Source: Balamuthia mandrillaris
Taxonomy: Eukaryota; Discosea; Longamoebia; Balamuthiidae
Length of the DNA: 64,000 bases
Direction of reading: 5' to 3'
NCBI GenBank assembly: GCA_031835245.1
Contig: JAVKOQ010000010.1
Coordinates: 310,001 to 374,000 of the forward strand
A model generated the notes under the pieces. It ran no database searches. It saw nothing but the letters and a program-made list of their open reading frames with translations, and was not told the origin of the DNA. This document shows, in pieces, positions 33,400 to 44,126 of this stretch. Within the stretch, counting starts at the first letter, position 1. The number at the start of each line of letters is the position of its first letter. Position numbers and translations under genes: made by a program.

Positions 33400-35112
33400 T
33401 TATGTTATCGTCAGTTGGCGGGGGCGAGAGAGAAGAAGAAGAGAACGAATAACGCGGATGAGGTACCGTTTCGAAAAAAAGTATTTACAAGAGGGCAGAA
33501 CCATGTCCACGGAAGGAGCCTGGCTCAGTTCTTTCCAACTTATGGAATGGGCCTTGGTGAAGTCAGCGTTATCCATGTAGGCTTCTTGCCCTTCGGAGCA
33601 GCGCCAGAGCACCCGTTCTTTGGTGCCAGAGGTAACACTCCGCAGAGCGGTGAGCTCCTTCGCATGAAGGTTGCGTACATGGATTGAAAACCTGGCTGAT
33701 TTAGGCAGGTATTCGATTGGCCCATGTCCGTGTCCCTTCTTCACATTCTCCACACAACAGAGGGCGCAAATCCATAAGCTTGCACCGATCGTTATGGATA
33801 GAGGATGCTTGTGTTGAGATTCAGGTACGAGATGGTAGACATCTTTCCAATACTTCGGTTTTGCCTCTTCAGTGACCCTGTTATCTTTCGTTTTCAGCTT
33901 TTTCTTGTTGTTCTCTTGCAAAACTTCCTCATCTTCATCTGTGTCACTATCTGTCTGCTCGACTTCCTCCTCTGAATCCACCTCGTCCGAACCTTCTGAG
34001 TCAAAGTCGCCATCATCACTGCCTCCGTCGCTATCACCAACATATTCCCTGTGTTCTTCGAGTCGTTTTCTTACTTCTCTGTTAGGATTGGGCACCTTGT
34101 CTTTCCCTTTATCTATAGTCGGAGCAGGTTGTGTGGTTGATAGCTGGGAGTCTTTGTTAAAATCTCTCTCTGGTTTCGACCGTTTGCGTTCATTCTTGCT
34201 CAGGGTATTCCTTTCGCCATCAGTCTGGCTGTTGCCTGAAGTAATAAGGGGCGAAGCAACAGTGGTAGATGTGACACTGGCTGACGTAGTGTTTGAAGCC
34301 GACCCGATAAGTTGCTGGGGAGCCGTGCTTTGGCGTTGGTTATCGTTTTGGTCTTGATGTTGGTTGTAGGAAGTAGCTTGCACGGATTGTGAGCTCGCAG
34401 AAGTTGGCAACAATGGAGCAACGGGGGCTGGGTGTGTTTGATAGTTGGGTTGAAGTTTGCGAAGCAAGTCCTGTCCACATCCGCCTGCATAACTAAACAA
34501 TTGCGTATATCCCATTGTTGTTGAAGCAGAAGAAGGTGACGAAGAAGCAGAGGAAGAAGACGAACGAGGAGAAGCTGAACAAGAAGAGGAAGGTATAGAG
34601 GATGTGGTGGTATGGCCATTAAGTTGGGGTGTAGCGCTCTTAGCAGTGGGCCAACATAAGCTTATATGCTTAAACTGCAACTCTGCTCTTACTTTGTCCA
34701 CAAAGCCAAAAACGATGCCCACGTTTTGCAGAAATACGCCCATCCTGACGTAGGGGTTGCTCCCCGCATCGGTTTTGAAGAGGAAGCGAACGAGCACGTC
34801 TGTGGACAACAACACCTCCAGGGCAAGCTCTATAACGGCAAGCATGCCCCTCTCCTCTTCGTAGTGGCTGAACACCTTTATAACTTCGTTCGGTATGTTT
34901 CCCTGTTGTATGATGTCCTCCTCAAAGTTGGTGATGATGACGGTCCGTCGCAGCGCCTCCGTATGCGAGTTGGACTGGTGGCGTGTGGCCAGCAGCACCT
35001 CCACGACACACCCGGCCGGGTGCTGTTTGGTCATTTTGCCCTCCAGCGCCCATTGGCTGGCAAGCATGGTGCAAAGCAGCAATATCTCTTGCTCCACGGG
35101 GTCTGCTTCCAT
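33400..35112 (-). CDS. Uncharacterised intronless protein, 570 aa
   Basis: Not recognised. One uninterrupted frame of 570 codons. The N-terminal 150 residues look folded: EQEILLLCTMLASQWALEGK, VVEVLLATRH, TVIITNFEEDIIQQGN, ELALEVLLSTDVLVRFLFKT, RMGVFLQNVGIVFGFVDKV. The middle (about 170-300) is Ser/Thr/Gln-rich, 300-400 is acidic (Asp/Glu/Ser runs), and the last 150 residues look folded again (WKDVYHLVPESQ, LWICALCCVENVKKG, ARFSIHVRNLHAKEL, VLWRCSEGQEAYMDNADF). The CALC, CC and RC cysteines are too sparse for a clear zinc finger. The disordered acidic centre suggests a nuclear or scaffold role but there is no direct evidence. Confidence 0.6.
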   Translation of the reverse strand: MEADPVEQEILLLCTMLASQWALEGKMTKQHPAGCVVEVLLATRHQSNSHTEALRRTVIITNFEEDIIQQGNIPNEVIKVFSHYEEERGMLAVIELALEVLLSTDVLVRFLFKTDAGSNPYVRMGVFLQNVGIVFGFVDKVRAELQFKHISLCWPTAKSATPQLNGHTTTSSIPSSSCSASPRSSSSSASSSPSSASTTMGYTQLFSYAGGCGQDLLRKLQPNYQTHPAPVAPLLPTSASSQSVQATSYNQHQDQNDNQRQSTAPQQLIGSASNTTSASVTSTTVASPLITSGNSQTDGERNTLSKNERKRSKPERDFNKDSQLSTTQPAPTIDKGKDKVPNPNREVRKRLEEHREYVGDSDGGSDDGDFDSEGSDEVDSEEEVEQTDSDTDEDEEVLQENNKKKLKTKDNRVTEEAKPKYWKDVYHLVPESQHKHPLSITIGASLWICALCCVENVKKGHGHGPIEYLPKSARFSIHVRNLHAKELTALRSVTSGTKERVLWRCSEGQEAYMDNADFTKAHSISWKELSQAPSVDMVLPSCKYFFSKRYLIRVIRSLLLLSRPRQLTIT

Positions 35113-35680
35113 AGCGTGGCGGTCGCGTGCGCTTCCCGTCGTCGGGCTGCGGTTAGCTTTTCGCTCCTCCCCTCCGCTTTTCGCAGTGTATTAAATGGCG
35201 GGGGGGGGTTAGGGTGGGGACCTCGCCGCGCTGGCGCTCGAGGGTCATCTTCGGGGGGGCGCTCGCAGCCTTTGCACCGACCACTCGGAGCAGTGGTGGT
35301 TTTGGCCCCACGGGGACAAGGCTCACCTCCCTCGGGAGGATGAACCAACGATGAAGGGTTGTTGTGTCCAAGGGGGGGAGGGGCGACTCCTTGCTTGTTT
35401 TTTTTTTGTACGCCACAATTCGTGTAATAAGTTGCGAGGGGGGCCCCTCTCATGTGGCTCACTCTCCCTGCTGCCAGCTGATGGGAGCTATTGCTTGGTT
35501 GCCGAGCTGGTGCTGCTGCTGATGGGTTTAATTTTGTGGATCCCTGAAGACAGTCAAACGGCCGTTTCCATGAACCGCTCGGTTGACCCTTCCCCCTGAG
35601 TTTTTGTTTTGTTCACGTCACCCTGGACCGTCTGCAGAGGTGCAGCACACAACACAATCGCACCTCAGCCGAAAGGGACG
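35113..35680. other. Divergent promoter region
   Basis: Between the 570-aa protein (-) and the RCC1 gene (+). G-rich run at 35197-35208, GC-rich to about 35300, then T-rich. No gene supported. Confidence 0.4.
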
Positions 35681-37430
35681 ATGGACCTCAAAAGTGCGCT
35701 GCAAGCAAAGCTAGCGTCGCGACAGCACAACGACGGCAAGGTTGACCAACAAGCCGCAGCGAAAGCTGGTAAACCCGAACAGAAGTATCCTGTCAACTTG
35801 TACGCTGTCGGGAGAGGGGTATATGGCCGCTTAGCCCAAGGTTTGTGGTCCTTGTTTGTCCCTCCTCGGCCGCAGAGGAGATCACCTGACCCTGCGCATC
35901 TTTAAGGGGATGAGCAGTCGCACAGTCGCTTCGTGAAAGGGTTCGCTTCACAGCCGAACGTCGAGTTTGGACAGCTGGCCTGCGGTGCCGGTCACGTCTT
36001 GGCTATTACCGCTGGCCCTGCCAACTTGACCAAAGAGCCGGAAGAAGGAGCAGAAGACAAAGGGGCGAAGCTACAGCAGGAGGAGGGTTTGCTCTACAGT
36101 TGGGGTAAGTGCCATTTTGGCCAGTTGGGACTTGGTCAGGAGGATGAGGACCGGCACCTGCCCACTCCGGTCATCGTTAGGGACTCAGCTGGACAAACTG
36201 TTCGCTTCAAACAGGTGGCCTGCGGCGACTCTTTTTCGCTCGCCGTCTCTGGTTGGCCTCTGTCCTTTTCTTTCGCTTGTCCCTTTTGTTCTTTGTTCTT
36301 TGTTCTGTGTTCTCTCTATTCCATTTGTTATGCTCGGCTCACGTTTGATGTGCTTATATTTGATGATACTGGTGCGCCCACTCCCTGACGATATAGAACA
36401 TGGCGAGCTCTATTCCTGGTACGTTTGTTATTACCATCCTCATAGCGCCTTCTTTCTCACGCCCATGTTGCGTGTAGGGGATGCGGCTACTACGGCCCAT
36501 TAGGACATGGCGAACAGACTTCGTATTCGCAGCCCAAGCTGGTTGAGGCTCTTTGCGGTAAAACAGTTGTGGCGGTGACCGGCGGCGCGTTCCACACCAT
36601 AGCATTACTGGGTTTGCTTGCTTTTCTACCGTGACTGCAATGAGCGCTCCTCATCTTTCTCCCTACACAACCGCAACAAACCCAAACAGCGGATGGAACG
36701 GTCTACGCATTTGGGAGGAACGAACGAGGCCAATTGGGATTGGGGGACACCCTCAACAGAAATGTACCAACGCCAGTTCCCCATTTGAGGAACGTTGCAG
36801 CGGTGGCTGCTGGACATTCTCACAGCCTTTGTGTCACAACGAACGGGAAGGTCTATGCATGGGGCTCTAATGAGTATCACCAGCTGGGACTATCGGACAA
36901 AGAGCAAGATGTTCTCATCCCTGTTGAGGTACCTCTCCCTGCTGATGCTCGGTTTGTAAGCTGCAAAGCTGGAAAAATATTCAGCCTGCTTCTTGAGGGT
37001 AACGTTCCTTGTCTTCGTTCCTGTGTGCTTTGTTGTTTGTTAACTTTTCTCCATTAATACAGGCGATGGCGGTGTGTATTCAACAGGTTACTTGCACACT
37101 TTTGCCAAGGAGCCTCATACGAAGAAAATAGTGGCTATCGCGTGCGGAGAGACTCATAAAATGGCCATCAGCGGTTCTTATCTTTCTTATTTTAGGGGGA
37201 AGGAGTAGTCTCTTGGGCATCTAACGCTGCGCTTTGTGTTTTCAACGCTAGAAAAGGGGGCATTGCACACATGGGGTGACGCTAGTTTTGGAAAGCTAGG
37301 CCGCACAATTGGCTCCTCCGCGGACTCGCTGCAACGCGGGCGGGTGAACGACCTCCAAAAGCAAGGCGTGCGCGTTATTGCCGTCGCCGGAGGCGCTAAC
37401 CACACCCTCTGCCTTGTTGCGCCATCCTAA
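35681..37430 (+). CDS. RCC1-repeat (beta-propeller) protein
   Basis: Exon 1 (35681-35840) has a charged head and YAVGRGVYGRLAQG. Later exons carry RCC1-type repeats: LYSWGKCHFGQLGLG, FKQVACGDSFSLAV, CGYYGPLGHGEQTSY, VAVTGGAFHTIALL, VYAFGRNERGQLGLGD, VAAVAAGHSHSLCVTTNG, VYAWGSNEYHQLGLSD, VYSTGYLHTF with VAIACGETHKMAI, and LHTWGDASFGKLGR with VIAVAGGANHTLCLV. This is enough for a seven-bladed propeller. At least six short introns separate the blades. It is a plain RCC1-like protein without FYVE, HECT or BTB domains, so either a RanGEF-like or a generic interaction role is possible; length and the divergent blades argue against canonical RCC1. Confidence 0.85.
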
Positions 37431-37877
37431 AACCCAACGACTCCACCTAGAGTGAGATGAATTGGTAATATTCCTTGTACATCATGATCGTAAAACCTGT
37501 TTTACCTTGCTCTTGGCAATCTTCTTGCAAGAATAGCAAGAGAGACAGAGAGAAGCCGAACAAAGAGGATAAGAGATAGCCCCAAAGGAGAAGAGAGAGT
37601 TGGTTTGTCGACAGAAACACTGATCAGACTACCCCTCATATAAAGGCCGAAAAAAGGATGGGCCAAGACCCCTCGCGTGTTTTACGCGGCCAAAAAAAGG
37701 CACAAGAAAAGAAAACCAAGAAAAAAGGGCTCAAAACCACAACAAACAACAAAGAAGAGAAGACCTTCGGCTTCTCCTTCCTGCCTTTGGTGGTTGTCCT
37801 TTTTGTCACCGCTTTTTTTTTTTAAGTCCTTTCTTTCTTAAAGTGCACAGAGGAGGAGGAGCAGCAGTAGCGGGAGG
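37431..37877. other. Intergenic region
   Basis: Purine-rich and A-rich between the RCC1 stop and the TM9SF3 start. No gene seen. Confidence 0.4.
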
Positions 37878-38765
37878 ATGAAAGAAACAAAGCTCATTTG
37901 GACGGTGGTGGTCGCCGTAGTTCTCTTTTCGTTCATTGGGATCGCCTACTTCCCGTTCTCTCCTGCCAAATGGGCTCATGAGCACAGCGTGCGTTTTTGT
38001 TTTTGTTTTATATTTGTTTATTTTATTTGTGTCTTTGGAGGAACAAAAACAACTCCTTACACCTCCAATCTGAGCGAGCCCCAACCCTAACTGAGTTATT
38101 ATGTCCTTCATTTCTTGCCCACCGTTTCTTATTTTCTTCCTTCAACAGTATGACAAACAAGAAAAGGTGACGCTGTACGTGAACAAGGTGGGCCCTTTCC
38201 GGAACCCCCAAGAGACCTATAGCTACTACAGCCTTCCCTTCTGTCCACCCGATAAGATAGTCGAGTCTAAAACTGAGGGCCTTGGCGAGGCTCTCCTCGG
38301 CTATGAACTTATTGAAAGCAGAATTATCATTCGGTTTAGAGGTAACCTCCTCTCTATTTCTTTCGTTGTTGCCGCGTTTCTCTTCTTTTGTTGTCTTGTT
38401 CCTCTTTCTCTTTCTTGCTCTCTTTTTGTTGGCCTCCCGTTAAGGAGAACGACAATGTGGTGATGTTACAAGATGATATTTTTTGCCGATGTTCTCCGAG
38501 CAAAACTTGGAGCACCATGTGGCTATTCATGTATTAGCTTCTGAAACAATTACCACGAATTCGTTTCCCTCTTTGTGTTCTTGCTTTCTTGCTTTTTCTG
38601 TTGCTAAAACTTCTTTTGTACAAACCAATGAATAGAGGATATGCCCAGAGCAAAGATATGTGCAAGAACGCTCAACAAACAACAAGCCAAGTCATTTAAG
38701 AACGCTATCTTCCAGCATTACTGGTACCAACTCTTTTTAGGTACCGTTCTTTTCTTATCAAATCT

Positions 38766-38820
<55 letters not shown>

Positions 38821-40696
38821 TCCCTCCTCCATATGCCGCTATGCTTGCCACACGTTACTATGATGAGAAAATGCTCCCTCTTCTGAAGCATTGCTACGGA
38901 AGAAGAACAGCAAACCGGAATCACTATTTTTTTCTGAATGTGGCCTCTCTCTCTCTCTGTCTTGTCGTTTCTTTCTCTCTTGGTGTTTTGTCGCCGACCT
39001 AACAATCCTTTGTTAATGAACATAAGATGATCTGCCCATTTGGGGAATGGTTGGAGAGTATTTGGATGATGATACCTCTCCGCAAGCCTTTATCTACACG
39101 CACAAAAGCTTTTCCATTTCCTGGAATGAAAACAGGGTGAGTCTACCTTTATCTTCTGAACAATTGCAAGTGGAATTATACTCACTGTTTATATCTCACC
39201 AAAAGGTCATTGAGGTTAATCTTACTTCCGAACAACCTAAAGCTGTAGAGGAAGGAATGGAGCTGGAGTTCACCTACTCTGTAGAGTGGCATCACACCGA
39301 CACTCCTTTTGAGGATCGCTTCAGGAAGTACCTCGACAGAAGCTTTTTCGAGCACAAGGTGTGTTATATCTCTCCTCTTTCTTTTGTACCAACCGCGCAT
39401 TAACTTTGTCGTAATATTTGTTTTTTTCGGCAGATTCACTGGTTTTCCATCTTCAACTCTTTTATGATGGTTATATTCCTGGTGGGTTTGGTCTCCATCA
39501 TTCTTATGCGGACGCTGCGGAAGGACTATGCCCGCTTCGGCATCAAAGATGACGAGGACGGTCAAGACGATGATATAAGCGACGAGTCGGGTTGGAAGCA
39601 GGTTCACGGCGATGTGTTCCGCGCCCCTTCACGTCTCATCCTGTTTTCCTCCCTGGTGGGCACCGGTCACCAATTGGTGATCCTCGTCTTGTCCGTGCTG
39701 TTCCTGGCTACGGTTGGAACATATTATGCCCGTCGTGGCACCGTTGTCACCGCGGCCATCGTTTGCTATGCCTTCACTTCGTTTGTGGCTGGATACAGCA
39801 GCGGCGGATACTATGCACGCAATAATGGTAAGCACTGGATCAAGACCATGCTTTGCACTGCTTCTCTTTTCCCAGGCCTCTGCTTTGTCATTGCGTTGGG
39901 TTTGAACTTCATCGCCCTCTCTTATGAGTCTCTCAACTACATTCCTTTCGGCTCTATGGTCAGTTCTTCCTCTATCAAAGTCCGCATTTCAACACACCAC
40001 ATACAAACTAAACTTCCATGATCTTTTATGGTAATAGGTGGCTGTGCTTTCTATCTGGATATTTATTGCCTTCCCATTGACGCTGGTTGGCACTGTCATT
40101 GGTAAGAATTGGAATGGGGACAACAACGCGCCATGCCGTGTTAACCAAGTCCCCCGGCAAATTCCTGAAAAGAAGTGGTACCTGCAACCATGGGTGCATG
40201 TTGCCCTCGGCGGTGTTCTTCCTTTCGGCAGCATCTTCATAGAGATGTACTTCATCTTCACTTCCTTCTACAAATACTACTATGTCTACGGCTTTATGTG
40301 CCTGGTCTTCGTCATCCTGATCATAGTGACTGTGTGCGTGACTATTGTATCCACTTATTTCCTGCTCAACTCTGAAGACTATCGTTGGCAATGGACCAGC
40401 TTCCTTTCCGCAGCCTCCACTGCCGGATATGTCTACCTCTATGCCATCTACTACTTCCTCGTGAAGACCAAGATGTCTGGTTTCTTCCAAACTGCCTTCT
40501 ACTTTGGCTACATGGCCATGTTCTGCCTCGGCCTTGCTATTCTTTGTGGTACCTATCATTTCTTCTTCCTCCCCCTTTTTCCACTTCACTCTCTCATACA
40601 CACTCTCTCTCAACCACATTCAAAAAAGGTGCTATCGGTTTTATCGGCACATCCATCTTCGTTAGAAAGATTTACGGCATGATCAAAATAGATTAA
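37878..40696 (+). CDS. TM9SF3: Transmembrane 9 superfamily member 3 (nonaspanin)
   Basis: Nine-TM endosome/Golgi protein of the TM9SF family, involved in membrane-protein sorting and, in amoebae, in phagocytosis and adhesion. It starts [20 protein letters not shown] (signal peptide). The lumenal part has [18 protein letters not shown] (human VVLWMNTVGPYHNRQETY), YSLPFC and [10 protein letters not shown], then an exon with [14 protein letters not shown] and HYWYQLFL. The membrane part is very similar to human TM9SF3: [115 protein letters not shown], and a C-terminal [13 protein letters not shown]. The final KIYGMIKID retains the KxD/E signal used for COPI/Golgi retention. About eight introns; one near 38760-38820 is a long (CT)n. 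Confidence 0.95.
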
Positions 40697-40832
40697 GTGG
40701 TCACCTGCCATCCTTTTTTTTTCCTCTCCCCTTGAGTCCCCTTCCTGGTTTTTTGTTTTGTTTGTGAAAAAAATTGAACGTTTTCATCAATGAAACCTGC
40801 ACATTTGCATCTTTATTTTTTCAGGAAGGCCA

Positions 40833-41390
40833 CTAGTTGGCAGAGAAAAGCTCTTGTAAAAGTTTGATGGTGTCATCTGGACTGGTGACCGTGTGCCCAA
40901 TTGTCCTCTCGTGCATAAATATTTCATAGTCGTTGCCGCCCTGTTCGCCTCACTTTAGTACAAAACAGCGTCAGAGAGAGAAAGAGAGACATACCGGCAT
41001 AGTCTTGTCGCCAAAGAAATGAATTTCGTCGAAGTCTTGCAAGTAACGCAGGCAATATGTCTTGTTCCATCCTTCTGGGAACACATCAAAACTGATCTGA
41101 CCACCAATGGAAAACTGAAGACCAAATCCGCTAAAGTGTTCTCTCAACTGCTTCACCATGTTTTCCCTGATGTTGTGCTCCTGTTTATATTTACGGTGAG
41201 CAACAGAAGAGACAAGAGAAAATGAGAACAGTGAGAATGGAAGACCTTGTCATACTGCTCAAAGGCCTCCCGTTCCTCTTGCGAGCAGTTACGACCAATG
41301 GGAGAAACATTGAACATTCCCTTACGGAATTCAATGAAAGTGCCCCTGCATTACCAGAGAGAGAAGAGAGAGGAGGGAGAGGAGAGCGAG

Positions 41391-41433
<43 letters not shown>

Positions 41434-42030
41434 GCAAGTTCAATTGATGAACGCTAGCAATAAACCAGAAGCTTGATCAAACAAACCTCATGACAGGAAT
41501 ATCTTGATCAGCGATCAAGCGAAGGGTGTATTTTACGAACTCCTTCACCTTCTCCTCACCCAGGTAACTCTTCAGGCTCTATTACACAAGCAAGTTAGCC
41601 AAAAAAACCAATAGCAAATAACAAATAAGAATAATCAAAGCAAACCTCCTCGCCCAAGCGTTCACCATCCTGGAAGGCATCAAGTCCGTTCTCCGAGAAG
41701 ACATAGTCAAAAAGCTTCAACACTGCAGCCAGCAAGAAAGATATGTCAGAATCGAATAGAATAAACATTTTTGTTGCTGTGCATGCATTGTACCATCAGG
41801 GCCTATCTGTTCTTCTTGCTTCTTCAAGTCAGAACCACCAACAATGGCAATAGGCACACGCTTTCTTAGCTGGGCCAGCGCTGCCAACATCTGCGGACTG
41901 ATTTGCTGAAAAAACTCTTTCATTTAGGAGAGGGAGAGAGTGAGCAAGAAAACGTTAAAATTCTACTTACCCCCCTTGGCTTAGTGAGCGTTCCATCCAC
42001 ATCAAAAAGGGCCAACACTTTCTTCGACAT
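40833..42030 (-). CDS. PMM: Phosphomannomutase
   Basis: HAD-superfamily enzyme converting mannose-6-phosphate to mannose-1-phosphate for GDP-mannose and N-glycan synthesis, cytosolic. Exon 1 (from 42030) reads [20 protein letters not shown] with the DVDGT nucleophile motif. Later exons: [19 protein letters not shown] (motif 2 region), [35 protein letters not shown] (sugar-binding loop), [32 protein letters not shown], the acidic [17 protein letters not shown] metal site and C-terminal [13 protein letters not shown]. All PMM signature blocks are present. Introns carry sense (CT)n (41390-41432). Five CACGTCAGC boxes lie directly upstream. Confidence 0.95.
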
Positions 42031-42118
42031 GGTTGATGCCACCGCTGTTTTTGTCCTTTCGAATGGAAAATGGTACCAACAATTTCGGTTCTCTTTCCTT
42101 TTTGTCTTTTTTTCCCAT

Positions 42119-42206
42119 CCACGTCAGCACACTTCAGTTACACGTCAGCTATTCCTCGTCCACGTCAGCAAGCCCTCACCCACGTCAGCTATTTGTCCAC
42201 GTCAGC
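42119..42206. promoter_or_regulatory. Five-copy CACGTCAGC array upstream of phosphomannomutase
   Basis: CACGTCAGC occurs at about 42120, 42141, 42161, 42181 and 42198, spaced 21, 20, 20 and 17 bp, all in the same orientation. Its reverse complement GCTGACGTG contains TGACGTG, the core of ATF/CREB and ATF6/XBP1-type (UPRE, TGACGTGG) bZIP sites; three or more copies have the extra flanking C. It lies 90-176 bp upstream of the PMM ATG (minus strand) and 55-140 bp past the RING gene stop, so PMM is the likely target. Confidence 0.65.
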
Positions 42207-42260
42207 ATATTTCCATATTGGCAATAAGTTACCCAAAGGGCACGGGTCTTTTTTTTTTGT

Positions 42261-43571
42261 TTATGTGGCGATGGGAGTTCTGCAGCTGGCGCAGGACTTG
42301 TTTTGGAGGAGCCACTGATCCACGCAGGAGGCATGGAAGTGATGGCGGCAGGGCAAGAAGCGAATCTCCTCCCCGTGCTCATAGTCGCAAAGGCAAATGG
42401 CACACATCCTGCTCTGCTCCTCTATGTTGCCAAAGTATTCCTCAAACTTTTGGCGCTCTTTGTCGTCATGGTTGTTGCTTTGCTCGCCGTTGTGCTTGAA
42501 GAACTTGACTTTGTTGGAGTTACGTTCGATCTGACCTTGAGAGGCGCCCTTCACCACCCCAAAGAACTGAGGCCGCATTTGGTAGAGTGCCACGATGAGG
42601 CCACATGTACAGAAGCAACAGCACACAACGAGCCCCATGCTGGTTAGATGGAGTGCCATCAATACTACACAGGTTATCCATAGCACTGGCACCTTGTCTT
42701 TCTGTTAGCGAAAAGAATGAAGAATGAGAACCATACCAAAAGATGCGATTTAAAGGCAGAAAGAAGAGGTTTACGCAATCAGTATCGGCAAAGGTCCAAG
42801 AGCAACCCACTATGAACCATATAAACCAAAACATGTTCAATAACCGGTTGAACGAATAAGCTGTCACCAATGTACCTCTTTTACAAAATAAAGTTAAATT
42901 GATTGCTTTGTATTCTTTTCTCTCTTTTCTCTCTCTCTCTCTCTCTGCCTGTTCCGCTCTCTCTTCATTAAAAATGTTGGAGACTAACCTGGGAACATTG
43001 GGGTGCCGGTGCAGAGAGTCGAGGTTGAGAGAGCCACCAAATTTACAATGAATGAGGAGAGTGAGCACCGCTTGTGCCACAACAATACAAATCTCAACGG
43101 AGGCCCAAGCCCGCAGCGGCTTCTCGCAGGTATTGCTGCCATTTACCGACAGAGCTGTAACAAGAGCCACCACTACCGCCATCAAGCTGCTCAACATAAA
43201 GCATAAGTAGCTCCTATTAACAGTCAGCATCTTCATATTTGTTTTACGGATAAATAACGTTGCTAGTAACAGTACCAGTAGCAACCTGAAAGTACTCTGC
43301 GAGTGCTTGGGCTAAGGTCCGATATTCCTACTGCTTGCTGGTCCTCCTGTAGTGGCTGGTCCCCACGGGTGGTTGTGCTGCTATCAGCTGTCATGTGTGC
43401 TTCCTCTCCGCCTCCTTCTTCGTCTTCTTCAGCCCACAGAGAAGGTGGGCTTAGGTGCTGCAACAGACGGGCAAGGTCACCATCCTCACCATCTCTTCGA
43501 AAAGCTCCTTCAGGCCGTCGCCCTTCCTCCAGGTCCACAAAATTGTTGTTGTGGCGGTTGGCGGCTTCCAT
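42261..43571 (-). CDS. RING-H2 membrane protein, probable E3 ubiquitin ligase
   Basis: Starts [17 protein letters not shown] with an acidic, Ser-rich head (about 95 residues). Exons then give four membrane helices: [59 protein letters not shown] and [20 protein letters not shown] with [14 protein letters not shown]. The C-terminus is a C3H2C3 [36 protein letters not shown] (positions only partly quoted) and [10 protein letters not shown], with all eight zinc ligands. This layout (N-terminal TM bundle, C-terminal RING-H2) is common in plant and protist endomembrane E3 ligases. The acidic head probably faces the cytosol. The exons near 43260 (LSGCYWYC) are less certain. Confidence 0.85.
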
Positions 43572-44126
43572 CGTAGCTCCCTCCCTGCTGCCACTGCCAC
43601 TACCACTCCCTTCCTCCCCCCTCTTCTACCCAAAACAAAAAAACAAAAAGTGATAACGTAGCGCTGCTACGTTTAATTTTTTTCCTTCCTTCTTTCCTGC
43701 CTGTTACAAAGGAGCTATGGAACAAGTCGCTTTCTTCTCGGTGGGATGATGATGGGGTTTTGTTGTTGTTGTTCCGGTGTCACTTTTATCACCCCCCCCC
43801 GTTTTGGTTGGAAACATGGCAATAGCCAATGGCCTTTCGTACCTTGATGTCCGCAGATTAACACACCAATCGAAAATCAAAGAGCTGTCCGACCCCTCAT
43901 CTCTCGCCATTTTATTTCGCCTCTCTTGCGTTCCAGCGCAGCACCGGTGTGTGCGAGCGGAAGGAGGGGAAGACCCCAAGCCCGCTACTTTCTCAACAAC
44001 AGTCGGCGGAGAACTGTAGCAAGCAACAACCTTTTTTTAAAAAACAAAAACAGTTTTAATCACAATACACACATTTCCCCCATATATACCTTGTTCTATA
44101 TACAAGAGAAGAAAGAGGAGCGACAG
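43572..44126. other. Divergent promoter region
   Basis: Between the RING protein (-) and an F-box gene (+). It has a C run at 43791-43800, GTT run at 43758-43771 and A-rich patches. Open frames here (43777-44019) have no recognisable homology. Confidence 0.4.

Noticed and set aside
42060..42260. CRISPR-like array in the phosphomannomutase promoter
   Set aside because: The repeat is only 9 bp with 8-12-bp spacers and lies in a eukaryotic promoter; better explained as clustered transcription-factor sites.
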